The position numbers were made by a program, and so were the translations under genes. 64,000 bases of DNA from Tubiluchus corallicola (taxonomy: Eukaryota; Priapulida; Priapulimorpha; Priapulimorphida; Tubiluchidae): positions 10,001-74,000 of the forward strand of contig JAQGDQ010000164.1 in assembly GCA_030141605.1 (NCBI GenBank), given 5' to 3'. The notes beneath the pieces were generated by a model. That model ran no database searches and was not told where the DNA came from. It worked only from the letters and a program-made list of their open reading frames with translations. Shown in pieces: positions 25,601 through 36,218 of the stretch. Within the stretch, counting starts at the first letter, position 1; each line of letters begins with the position of its first letter.

Positions 25601-27525
25601 TTTGTCCAGCAAAGTTTACAGGAGTTAATTGTGAAGTGCTACGCCCTTGCGCATCAAATCCATGTTTGAATGGAGGGACATGCACAGACGATGGACGTGT
25701 GTTTAATTGTTCATGTATGCAAGGCTTTATGGGCATTATTTGTGAAGTGATTCTTGGAAATCAGACATATCAAGGGTGCCGTTCAAGACCCTGTCTGAAT
25801 GGTGCCACGTGTCACGAAGGAGTATATTCTTATACTTGTACTTGTGCTCCTGGATATTCAGGCGCCCTCTGTGACACTTTTCATCCTTGCTCTTTGAATA
25901 AATGTCAAAATAATGCGACCTGTATTGAAAACGTCAATTCTTACAACTGTACATGCTTACCTGGCTTTTTTGGCAAACATTGTGAAACATTCCACTCTTG
26001 CTTCTCCAATCCTTGTTTAAACAAAGGTACTTGTATACAAGGTATAGACAGTTATACCTGTTTTTGTGCATTCGGTTATACAGGAGATAACTGCGAGTCA
26101 ACATTACCATGTGTCTCTCTTCCTTGCAAAAACAATGGCACTTGTATCAACGAAGGTCGTTCATTTAAATGTCAATGCAAAGAGGATTATACTGGTTATC
26201 AGTGCCAGACATTTCTTGCGTGTACATCAAATCCGTGTTACAATGACGCAACATGTGTTGAAGGCATTAATAAGTACAGCTGTGATTGTGGAGAAGATTT
26301 TACAGGTGTACAGTGTGAAAACTACAACTTCAAAATACAAAGGCGGCAAGGACGGATCACAAGACCACGGGTGCAATCAAAGTGCTCGCATAATCTGTGC
26401 TTAAATGGTGGTTCATGCGATGACACTCTTGGTGAAGTCATTTGCCACTGCCAGTCTGGATACCATGGGCAGAACTGTGAAAAAAATAACACATGCCTTT
26501 CACAACCTTGCTCAAACAAAGGTACGTGCACTCCTACTGACTATGGGTATGATTGTACATGCTTAGCAGGTTTCACAGGACCCACATGTGACACACCTTA
26601 CAGTGTAATGAGTGCATGTTCACCTAACTCCTGCAATAATGGCGGAAGCTGCTTTATTAACAAAGATGGTTTTTATGAATGTGACTGTACAGAAGGTTAC
26701 ACTGGGATGAAATGTGAGATATACAATGGCTGCGCATCCAATCCTTGTATGAAGGGAGGAACATGTGTAAATATAGGGTTAGCCTATAGATGTTTCTGTT
26801 CAGTAGGATACACTGGTGTCCACTGCAAAGCACACTATGCCTGCATGTCACACCCATGCATGTACGGTGGAACGTGCGTGAACTTAGAATCGGGTTATAA
26901 CTGCACTTGTGCAATGGGTTATAAAGGACCACAATGTCAAATACAAGACAGTTGCATGTCTAACCCATGCTTGTACAATAGCACTTGTGTAAACAAAGAA
27001 ACGGGTTATTATTGTACCTGTGCAGAAGGTTATATGGGAATGAAGTGCGAGCAAGCAAATAAAACCGGAGTCTGTCCCAGTCCACTTAGATACTCGCATG
27101 CTACAGACTGTCCAAAGCAACAATGTGGGACGGATGTAGAATGTCCAAGAGAAGAAAAGTGTTGTGAATATGTAGAATGCGGAACAATTTGTTCCAGTGT
27201 TCTTTTAGAAAAGGATGTGACAGCAAAAGCTGGTGGCATAATACTTTTCATAAGTTTTATGATCGGATTACTTTTACTCTTGCTTCTTCTCCTACTGAAA
27301 AGAGCGCGGAAGAGGCGTAAAGAACAAGATGAAGATGAATTATTCAAACAGATCCTGGAAGAAAATAGAAAGAAAAGTATAGCAGCTGTAGAGGCAGCAA
27401 TAGCAGCAGAGGAAGCCACAGATACAGAGAAAGCAGCAGCAGAGCAAGCCACAGATACAGGGAAAGCAGCAGCAGAGCAAGCCACAGATACAGAGGAAGC
27501 AGCAGCAGAGTCAGCAATGGCTTAA
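22669..27525 (+). CDS. Large type I membrane protein with 34 EGF-like repeats and a WAP domain
   Basis: 1618 codons in one exon. Residues 1-31 form a signal peptide with one basic break. Residues 32-175 hold no EGF; the NIYFENDPRWDTVFVDFETD to GFELVVYHL stretch resembles the end of a CUB domain. Residues about 176-1465 hold 34 consecutive EGF-like modules of about 37 residues with the usual six-cysteine pattern and CxNxGxC cores; only the third begins with a classic calcium-binding DINEC. Residues 1469-1508 form a WAP four-disulfide core with all eight cysteines, including KCC. Residues about 1522-1544 are a Leu-rich transmembrane helix, followed by KRARKRRKE stop-transfer residues and a charged tail ending in three 11-residue ATDTEKAAAEQ-type repeats. 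A cell-surface adhesion or ligand-binding role is inferred from architecture only. It is not Notch or Delta, since LNR, ankyrin and DSL domains are absent. The start is the first ATG after the predicted intron and precedes the signal peptide. Lack of coding introns is unusual for an EGF-rich animal gene. Confidence 0.95.
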   Translation: MAFLPRYMLHCFSVSIHVIFIFYLRRLKVSATFAGDTIFSGNTVKIYPHLDRNGPSLEVTRPNLSIISDPEFYDDVCCDKSPSRIIIPRPGNLDTVLFLRKVYLQWPHDSVVVARGNKSTGPLWHSYMRKPDEANIYFENDPRWDTVFVDFETDGVKTNHTGFELVVYHLNIPRWCTPGYCLNGGTCDDFFYDFASCMCDVGYQGVNCEEVVNNCFSKPCLNSGTCHNEALFYNCSCLEGYSGTNCETDINECKQIPCKNGATCVDKIASYSCLCKPGYSGINCEIFNACFSNPCQNGGTCMKEKNSFICSCQYGYIGVTCDAYNDCVSDPCQNDATCVDGDDLYTCDCTVGYVGFNCETFNECYSDPCLNSGDCIDDVGFYTCKCTNGFEGLHCETFNECYSSPCLHNATCEDEDEGYNCSCTHEYTGPQCKTYLTCSSDPCQNGGICEEHLIAYNCKCLLGYSGNQCQYYDECISDPCLNEGKCFDGENFYNCTCPKIYSGIRCEELHACLSIPCQNDATCIEKEDGYNCNCKYEYTGPQCTTYLTCSSDPCQNGGTCEEHIIAYKCKCILGYSGNQCQYYDECISNPCLNEGKCFDGENFYNCTCPKIYSGVRCEELHACLSFPCQNSATCIDEETKYMCSCTHNYTGPQCTTYLTCSSDPCQNGGTCEDHLIAYHCKCVLGYFGNECQYYNECISDPCLNDGSCVDEENSYKCSCRKTYTGLRCEELHACLSSPCQHGGKCIENSNGYKCICNKEYTGLQCESYNDCYMVICMNNGTCIDGNKSYKCDCVHGFTGYDCGTFLACSSNPCLNHGTCREMEYSSYQCTCAHGFTGRSCEHVYECASNPCLNSATCIDGDGFWACECVRGYSGRYCQNYNECISNPCLNNATCIDGTELFTCTCATNYTGERCESVTMCSSNPCQHNGTCIEGTDFYKCTCLPAYTGEHCEKFIPCAATPCQNGATCINNPDSYNCVCPAKFTGVNCEVLRPCASNPCLNGGTCTDDGRVFNCSCMQGFMGIICEVILGNQTYQGCRSRPCLNGATCHEGVYSYTCTCAPGYSGALCDTFHPCSLNKCQNNATCIENVNSYNCTCLPGFFGKHCETFHSCFSNPCLNKGTCIQGIDSYTCFCAFGYTGDNCESTLPCVSLPCKNNGTCINEGRSFKCQCKEDYTGYQCQTFLACTSNPCYNDATCVEGINKYSCDCGEDFTGVQCENYNFKIQRRQGRITRPRVQSKCSHNLCLNGGSCDDTLGEVICHCQSGYHGQNCEKNNTCLSQPCSNKGTCTPTDYGYDCTCLAGFTGPTCDTPYSVMSACSPNSCNNGGSCFINKDGFYECDCTEGYTGMKCEIYNGCASNPCMKGGTCVNIGLAYRCFCSVGYTGVHCKAHYACMSHPCMYGGTCVNLESGYNCTCAMGYKGPQCQIQDSCMSNPCLYNSTCVNKETGYYCTCAEGYMGMKCEQANKTGVCPSPLRYSHATDCPKQQCGTDVECPREEKCCEYVECGTICSSVLLEKDVTAKAGGIILFISFMIGLLLLLLLLLLKRARKRRKEQDEDELFKQILEENRKKSIAAVEAAIAAEEATDTEKAAAEQATDTGKAAAEQATDTEEAAAESAMA
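23977..24975 (+). repeat. 333-bp supra-repeat encoding three EGF modules, three copies
   Basis: Within the EGF gene the landmark ACTTG(T/C)TC(T/A)TCTGA recurs at 23977, 24310 and 24643, exactly 333 bp (111 codons, three EGFs) apart. The copies share long near-identical stretches, so recent unequal exchange within the single exon is the likely origin. Confidence 0.9.
27413..27515 (+). repeat. 33-bp in-frame repeat in the cytoplasmic tail
   Basis: Three copies of a 33-bp unit starting GCCACAGATACAG encode an 11-residue Ala/Glu/Thr-rich unit just before the stop codon of the EGF-repeat protein. A helical, charged low-complexity tail is predicted. Confidence 0.9.
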
Positions 27526-28646
27526 ACTTTGGAAGTCAGGAGCAAAAGTATTAGAGTCATAGTCTACAGTATAACTTTTTCACACGGTGTGTAACCTCCA
27601 AATTAATGGTTTGCATTACATCAATGGGCATCCATTTAGTCAATGTTGGTGTGAAGTAAGCACACCACACAAAAGCAGCACACCACTGGATACATAGAAA
27701 TTCTATATGCGTGTTTATCCGCTATTATTAATTGATTCTTTCACCATAAAAATAGTATCACACATTTCCAGTGCCAGTGCCAGAAAAATTACTTTTCCGT
27801 GAAATAGCATTATTAATAAAAGTCCACATTGCGCACTAATAGCACGGGTTCGGACTTATTATGGGCAGCATACTGTAATCTCAAAGTCGGGCATGCGACC
27901 AATGCCCGGAAGGTTTGTTTTTTCAAAAATTCACTTTGTGAATGCATTTTAACAAAATTGCTTCACTGGAAAACTATAAATTTGACTTAATATCAACCAA
28001 GGAATAACCAAGTTATCGATCAGTGACTATTGAAGAAACTGCTAAAAATATACAAAATTGACCAATTTTCAATGTTTGAGCATTTGACACTGGCATTTGC
28101 GGATAAAGACGAAAGGTCATGTTGTCATCTTGCAGAAAGAAACTGATCAAGTAACAATCAGCTATCAATTATTGACGAAAATTGCCAAAATATCATCAAA
28201 TTTCAAGTCACTGATGTTATTGTAAGTTTAATAAACTATTTAAACAGGTGTTAACCATCAAGTGGTACGTAACGTGCAAATGAATCCCAGTCGGACACCT
28301 AACCACAAGCTTAGTCTCCCATTCTTCCTGTCATAATGTTGACAGGATATTCTTGCACTATATGCAACACGAGCATGGGCGTGTAGACAAATGAAACTTG
28401 TCTAACATGAAATGAAAAGTACTAAACAACTTTTACAAAAGACAAACCATAATTATTTTTATTAATCAAATAAAATATTAATAGTATTTGATTCACATTT
28501 GCACACCACTAAAATCAATTTTGAAAACTAGGATGGAACCTAGTGCCAAGGTAATCTGCCATTTTCACTAAATGTAGTATTTTACACTTTACTATATTCA
28601 TAGACAAGCATAAACACTTTATAATATAAAGTTTGTAATATATGTT
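27526..28646. other. Convergent 3' UTR/intergenic region
   Basis: Lies between two genes that end toward each other. AATAAA-type signals on the plus strand (about 27815 and 28232) could end the EGF gene. TTTATT near 28456 (AATAAA on minus) could end the ZNF593-like gene. No further gene was seen. Confidence 0.55.
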
Positions 28647-31600
28647 TTACAACAAATTTTCACTGGTATCCATATTTGGTTGCTGTTCATTGTTTTTAAC
28701 TGAGGGATCCACTATTAAAGGTGCACTGGATAAATTATTATTCTGTTTCAATTCATAACTCATAGTTGGTGAATTCTGTTGTGAAACTTTTATAGTGTTT
28801 TTGGCTAGTGACGGTGTTGGTTGTTCCTCTAATTTAAGTTTTGCTGGCTTTATATAAGAACCCATTCCTGCACAACGGTTTGACTCGGACTGGCTGAATG
28901 GTTGAGTCTGCAATCTTTTCAACCTGAAACCAAAAAGAAACACTTGCAGAATAGAATGTCATACTTTCCCATAAAATGTAACTGGTTTACTAAAATTAAT
29001 ACTAGTGTAACCAAATGCAAAGGTTGCAAATTAAATACTGTTCACATAATGCAAGAGGCAAACAGACAATCAGTGTTGTACAACCTATGTTTAATATTGT
29101 TCATTGCTGATTCCAAACATTACAAGTAAGTGAAAAATCAAAACAAGTGGTACAACTTCAGGAAACTTTCAAACAGCTAAATGAAAAAGAATTGAAAAAA
29201 GTGTTTTATAAACAGGATTGTCGCAAGCTATTCTCTTATATTCTGTGACGGATTCTTGAAAGAACAGCTAGCTAATGATTTAAATTTGTTAACAATATAT
29301 ACATGGTTAACTTCAGTCTGGCCGTTCAGTAATAAGTTTTACACTGCTTTCTTTCTATGCCAACCATTACAGGAGGGATTCCTCTTACAATACATGGAAC
29401 ACATTAAAACAAATACAAGAATATAACAAAATTATTAATGAAAAAATCCCACAATTGAAAAACAAGGAAAAGCACGATGTTTCCAGCCATCACAATAGTT
29501 TATCTTCCAGAAAAAAATACTAATTTTTATTTTTAACAAGTTCTTTATCAGATCTTTATCAGATCGACACAAAAAAAATGTCACACTTAAAAAAGGATAC
29601 AATCGCATAGAAAAAAACAGCAAATAAAATCTACAGGGAAAAACAGAGAAATATAAATTCACTGGCGAGGGCCCACAGGTTACTGTCTAGCGAGGGCCCA
29701 CAGGTTATACACAAGAAAAATTTGTCAAACTGGTTGGGTAAGGTAACATTAGCAATTCCATGTTTAGCCTCTTTCTTATCTTTTCACTAGAAGATAAACC
29801 ACAGTTGTGGCATGAAATGGCATTTTTTCTTTGTTTCTTTATTGGAGAATTTTTTCATTAATTGTCACTATTTTCTTGTCATTAAGAATCAAATTTAAGT
29901 TATTAAGCAAAAATAAGTTTCATACTCACTTCTTTTTATGTGGCTTTGCTTTCATGTGTTGAGCAAGTGAGTGTTCATCTTGAAAATATCTACTGCAAAT
30001 ACCAATTATTCAGTCTACATTTGTGTGATTACTAAAATTATTTAGATATTTAAATCAGCAAACAAGTACTAATAAGTATCTAAATTTGTGTTTGCTGAGT
30101 TAAATGTTTTTAATAATGAAGCAATAAGATTAAACTAAAGCTATAACAAAAACACAAGATCAATACTTTACTATGAATGTGCAACAACATCATCTGTATA
30201 GTTTATTCCATTACTTAACAAACAAAGGAAGAACTGATCCTTTATTGACTAATCAAAACAGATTTGCCAGATGCAAACAAAAATTATCTGCATTTACTAC
30301 ATAATAAGTAAGTACAGTAGTCGCTGCTTAATAGACTCAATTTGGGACCGAAGTGTTTTGCTGACCCAATTAACCAATTGAACCTATTAACCCATGGGTG
30401 TAGTATTACTGGTATGTATGAGTCATCAGCTTAATAAGCACTGCAAAGGCTTTTAATAAATTTTAAAAACGAAGTAATGCCTAAATTCCTTTGCGCAGTT
30501 AAAACTTTAAAAATATATTTTGAAATATTAATTCATATAAGTGAATTAGCAATAAATTAAAAAGAATACTTTTCTAAATCACATAAATCGCAAAAATTAC
30601 AAAAAATTCCTTCAAAGTCGGCTGCTTCATTTTGTCACGAAGAAGTTTGCTCATAAAGTTCTCATAATTATGAAAACGTTGAAAATCTGTTACTGTGTGA
30701 TGCACTTATTCATGTAAAACATGAGCTGCAGTTTTTCAAACTTCTTAACTCTATGCTCTTATTTGCTGTATGATGTTTACATGTTTACTCATGTAAGTCA
30801 CAAGGGATACTGGCTGATTACTGTACCTGCATTTTTGATTAAGAATGAAAATGTAATTTGCAACAAGAGCTTCAAAAGGAAACCGCTAGACAAGTGATTA
30901 AGTATTTAGCTTCCAGAAATTCTTGGGTAACAGGTTAACATATTCAAAACAAAACCGCTATGCTACCGTATTATCGCATGATAAACGTACTCGCTTACAA
31001 ACAAAACGGTACTTAACATGATTGTTTCTACATATATAAAGCACAAAAGGGAAGTAAAGATGACATAAAAGTAGGAAAGGCTGTTTGGGCATATACAAAT
31101 ATCTTATTTTAAGTACGTGAAGGAAAAATATTGAGTCAATTAAGTGAAGTTATTTGAGTCAATTACCAATAGCTTTATGTATATTTGAATAGAAGCGTAT
31201 TCAGGCTTATCAGAATATAATTAGTAGGATGACTGTCAGGTTCAACACTTCCTTGATGAGCAGTTTCATTCACAATACTGATTCTTGCTCATCTCGTCAT
31301 GTTATTCAGGCAAGATTCATATATAGCCAAACATAGTTAGAAACCCCTGTCAATTTGAAGTCTCAACTTCAGAATTAACCTTAAGCTATGTTCAGATCCT
31401 GCCAAAAGTATCCATCAAGTAGGCCATGCCAATGAGTGCTAATTTTAGTTTGAAAAGTGCCAAGCTGTATGAAAAAATCAACTGCGCATAATCTCATAAT
31501 ATTAGAAAAATCAAGATTGTTATTAAAGGTGGTATATTGCAGAGCCAGATAAGCAGAAAAAATCTTCCACGGAAATAGACAAAAAGCATTTGCACCATAA

Positions 31601-32042
31601 GATAAATAAGTCACAATCTACTTACGCACAAGTTAGGCAATAGTATTGAGCACCTCCAGGCTTGTCTAGGTCTATATCCTGATGAAGAAGTTTCTCTCTG
31701 CTTCCAGGTTTTGCGTCCTCGTGTATCTCATCATCATCCTTCAGCCTGCGTTTTCCCTGAAAATAATACTATTTAATAGTCGTAACTAGTATTAAATATG
31801 GCTTTTGTCTTCTTCCGTAAAAGTACAGACAAAACAAACATCTGTCGCACCACTACCATAGACTCATAGGTACAGGTGAGAGGCGGACAAAATATAATGA
31901 AGACGAACATTAATTAATAACAAACAATTAGAAACTGAAGCCAATTTGCCTTAACCTTATGCCGGGAGTACGTCTACCTCACCTTCATAGCCTTTTTGCT
32001 GTGGGTGGAGCCTTTCCGTGTGTGCTTTTTATGACGTGCCAT
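28647..32042 (-). CDS. ZNF593: ZNF593/Bud20-family C2H2 ribosome-biogenesis factor
   Basis: Four exons on the minus strand: 31983-32042, 31626-31756, 29930-29992 and 28647-28923, all with GT-AG borders and matching phases, encode 176 residues. The N-terminus is the basic MARHKKHTRKG-type tail of the family. Residues 60-82 form one C2H2 finger (C60, C63, H76, H82; x2-x12-x5 spacing), followed by the family signature with an AGMGSY motif. In yeast the homologue Bud20 travels with pre-60S ribosomal subunits and assists their export. The role here is inferred from homology. The C-terminal 60 residues after AGMGSY are Asn/Ser-rich and longer than I expect for vertebrate ZNF593. The start ATG is the first in exon 1 and fits the conserved N-terminus. 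The gene is tail to tail with the EGF gene and in tandem with EEA1. Confidence 0.93.
30315..31175. mobile_element. Possible pogo/Tc1-like MITE in a ZNF593 intron
   Basis: A TA dinucleotide is followed by CAGTAGTCGCTGCTTAATAG at 30315, which resembles the inverted-repeat start of pogo/Tigger-like elements. A partly complementary GAGTCAATTAAG lies near 31133-31165. The right end is incomplete, so the boundary is uncertain. Confidence 0.3.
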
Positions 32043-32885
32043 AATCAAAAGCGAATGCTTACTATCTCAATAAATCTTATTCCAAACTCTGGTTGATTAT
32101 TTATTACAATTTCAACATTACACGCATAAAGTCATACACGTGCAGCAGTCTGCACGGTATTTATAGGGCACAATGCTGCACATCTGATTGAGCCAACCCG
32201 CCTGGAACATCTGTGATTGAACAGCGGTAAGCCATAGATATGAAAAAACAATCTAAAAACGGAAATCAATAATTATTCATAACTTACACTGTTTTGAAGT
32301 ATGGTAAAAAAATACATTTTTTAACATGTACGTAAACATGTTTTTTAACATTTTAGTAAAACGTACAATGTGAAAATCCTAAAATGTTTCTGATAATTAC
32401 ATATTAGCTTGGAATTTTAATTAATGTCAACCAAGCACAGCTAAACTAAGTGATGACGTCAATCATGTCACAACTGAACATCAGTATTTTATGATGGCAC
32501 AAACATGTAACTGTACAGCGCTGAGAATGACATCAACTTGGCAAATGTTAAAATAAAAAATTTAATTCCTAGCTGCTAAATTTGTTGTTTACAGTGTTTA
32601 AGGTTTAGTTAAGCTTTAACTTAAATATCATTATTTATTAACTTTATTGATTTTCTAGTATACTCTATTCTATTCTAACATGTGATTTTACTTACATGTG
32701 CATGTCACGTCAAAACTGAACTGAGAAATACGGACTGATCTTTGCAGATCGCACTTCTGAGATGCAGGTACTGTCTCCATATAAATGGCGAAATGAATGT
32801 CACTAACGACGTTGTTACTCAAGTTGTTACATTCTATTTTAGCTTTCAATATTTTACAGGTCTATGTTAGACAATTTTGAGCTGT
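32043..32885. other. ZNF593 upstream region
   Basis: No open frame or repeat. It should contain the minus-strand promoter of ZNF593. No TATA box could be assigned with confidence. Confidence 0.4.
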
Positions 32886-32889
32886 GGTT

Positions 32890-33262
32890 TTAACACTGGG
32901 TACTGTTTTCCTTAAAAGAAGAATGATGAAGCAAACCTTCAGTTAATTAAATTTTGATACTAAGACAGGAGATGTGGAAAAGTCATTTCAACCAAGGACC
33001 TCAGGAATAGCTTACGTCTTGCTGTACGCTCTGCAAACTCATTGAATTTTTTTAAACAACATCCTAAAACACTTTTGTTTACTGTTTAGATTAAACGTTT
33101 TACAGTGAATTAATTTTTTTTAATGTATTAAAAATGAGTGCTTTAATGTATGTTTTTAAATCTTAATGTTGCTTATTAATTTTAAATGTGTTTTATTGTT
33201 CAGCTTGCTGAGATTTTAAATAATGTACGGTGTTTGTACAAATAAACTTTGCATTGCATTAC
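32890..33262 (+). mobile_element. 3' end of a non-LTR retrotransposon
   Basis: From about 32998 the translation RNSLRLAVRSANSLNFFKQ, ending in a stop at about 33090, matches the style of non-LTR ORF2 C-termini. A T-rich 3' region follows, ending in AATAAACTTTGCATTGCATT at 33241-33260. The upstream coding part is frameshifted and decayed. It is distinct in sequence from the copy at 3480. Confidence 0.55.
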
Positions 33263-35357
33263 CTAGCTCCTACTGACCACTTGGAATGAGTTTGACACAG
33301 ATAAAATGGCGCAGGAAAAGCGGCATGGTAAAAGTGGAACAGGACAAAAATAGCACAAATGGAAACGTAGGAATTATTACCAAATAGGTTATTTGGTAAT
33401 AATATTTAAAATGAAACTAGAATGTGCTCGGCAGAAAGCAGATCTCCATAAAGACCGAAAAAATCTGAACATGTTCATCTGATAGGAAAAAACAAAATAA
33501 AAATAAAAATAAACAAGAAAACATGCAAAAAATATATATAAGTATTATACAGATTAGCTAAAATACGCAAAATACTTTGTTCATTTGAAAGAACTGTAAT
33601 CAATAATGCACGAACATCCATACAGTGTTTGTCAACATTTTTTTACTTAACCATTTTGGCGATGCTAGTAGCAAATGCTTTTAAGCAACATTTTTTAACC
33701 GCTGCTGATCAAATCAGCAATAACACAGTAAAGCTAAACATTTATGAAAACTGCAAGGTTACCTTTGATATTACGTATTTCCGATATTAAAACACGTAAT
33801 CATGGCTTTAATTGCCAACTGAACAGCATTTGGTGAGCGCAGCTTCATCGAATAATACACAATACGAGGCTGTGAGACACGCGCGAGACTTCCACGCTAA
33901 AATTTTAAAAGCGCGATAAATTCTCTAATGTTTCAGCAATACTTTTTAGTATTGTTAGTCGTTATTTACGTACATATATATATATATGTCTTAGCAAGAT
34001 TATTATAACACTGTAATTGGAAGCTGAAAGCACTTCCAGGCTAAAAATGACGTCAACGTGACAAAGTAACGAGTTGACAAGCGTATTGATAGCAATAAGA
34101 ATTCTTTCACATATTAACTGGCGGAGATAACAGGTAATAAATGTGAAAGCAAGCAAAGCAAAAGCACAAATATCGTGTGGTTAACGAAGAAAGAAAATTC
34201 GTTCATGGATGTTCCAGGACATGACGGTCGGGACAATATATTGTTTGAAATTTCATTGTTTATTCAGAATAATGACAATCGCTATTGAGCAGTTTTGCAC
34301 TAAGTAAAGCAGTTAGAATATTAAATAAGAGTTTTTAGTCTTAGCGGTGTGTGTGTAACGCTTTTTTTTGTAAATGTGCATTTGGTAATGTTAAATGACT
34401 GTGACTACTGACAAAATAATAATAATAATTATTATTATTATTATTATTACTACTACTATTATTATTAATATTAGAATTCTAATTTAGTAACTGATTTGCT
34501 GACATTAAATCTTGCTATGCAATGTGTAACTCATAACTGTCATATAAAATATCGGCAGAGGAAGTAAAGAACAGAAATTTGTTTGTATGCAGTTTATTGC
34601 CATTTCAAATGAAATTTAACTTTTGCAAAGATATAAAAATAGTTACTTGAATATTAACTATCTCTTGTTTTACATTGTGTTTCAAATAAAAATGCTAACA
34701 CGTGCACACATAACATTTGCAATGTATTTATTAATAGTATTATTAAGTTAATCAATATTTTTATCAAAATAATGTAAAAATAATCACAAGAGTCACAATT
34801 AATCGAAGTTACTCTACCAAGACAGAAGAAATTTAATACTCAAATACATAAACATTAAAATACTTTCTACAAAATAAACACTTTCTTTCTTATCAAAGAA
34901 CCTAAATTAGTAATAAAGCTTCATTCAGATTTGTGATCGTGGACAACACCAGATAATCAGTTTATTACATCATTTGATTAAAGCATAATGAAGAAGTCAG
35001 TCTGCCAGCCAGTCAATAATGAGATTTTGAATAAACCTTAAGATGGCTAGTTCATAAAACTGGTAAGTTCTTGATTGCTTAGACCAATGTATTATACAGT
35101 AATGAACAGTTAGTACTTCTCATTGAACTAGTAAACAAAATAATAATCATGTATTTAATTACAACTGAGACCATACCTCAACATAATGGCTTTTATAAAT
35201 AATGGCTAAATAAATAAAGTGCAATTTATAGACACAATTAAACGATGTTAGGCAATCATATGTAAACATAAACATAAATAAAGTTGGCTTGAAGAAGTCC
35301 TGCTTTAAATAACAATGAAATAATGATGCAATGAAGACAATTTTCCAAACCAACATG
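33263..35357. other. Intergenic DNA with AT microsatellites
   Basis: Contains a short (TA)n near 33975 and an (AAT)n/(ATT)n self-complementary block at about 34420-34470. No supported gene lies between ZNF593 and EEA1. Confidence 0.5.
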
Positions 35358-35577
<220 letters not shown>

Positions 35578-36092
35578 AATGATTCTTGATGAGTTAATGA
35601 GTCTAGAAAAAAAGTTTAGTGAATTGAATCTATCACACAAAAATTTTAATATAATGTAAGCCAGACTAATTGGATTTTCAGTCGTATTGTCCCAATACAT
35701 TTCACTTTTTTAGGACTCACATATAGCTTTAAAACGTTAAGTGAGATGCATAACATCATGTTACAAATTACACGTGTTGTTTTGTTTGTTGTCTTTATTT
35801 TAAATGCAAATATTGTTTTTAAAAATACTAAGGCGGGGTTACTTCAAATGTTTATTATATGAGCTAGAAATACTGATTCAGCAAGTTAATGTTTGTATTC
35901 TTGAACAAGAAACACTACTGCAATAAACAAGTAAATTTTTGGAAACATGATTTAAGAAACAATTTCACATTGCACAATTTGTCATTAACACAATCATGTT
36001 CCTCATTTCCCACAATTCTTGAACCACTGCAACATTGGCCAGCTTTCAGATTCCTGACACATTAAGCTTGGACCAGAACGTCCATGTAGAAT

Positions 36093-36218
36093 TCACTTTG
36101 ACATCAAATCAATATAGCAGCTATCACAAACACGGACGGGTTTTTTGGAAGCGGGAGTTGCAGCTGTCTTTGATGAACAGTCATTACAGTAAATGTTGCC
36201 ACAGTTCCGACAATGATG
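36093..36218 (-). CDS. EEA1: EEA1 exon 22: second half of FYVE domain and stop
   Basis: Begins exactly with HHCRNCG, the core PI3P-binding histidine/cysteine motif, and contains the remaining zinc ligands and RVCD. It ends IDLMSK-stop, a few residues after the last cysteine as in vertebrate EEA1. Confidence 0.96.
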   Translation of the reverse strand, partial: HHCRNCGNIYCNDCSSKTAATPASKKPVRVCDSCYIDLMSK

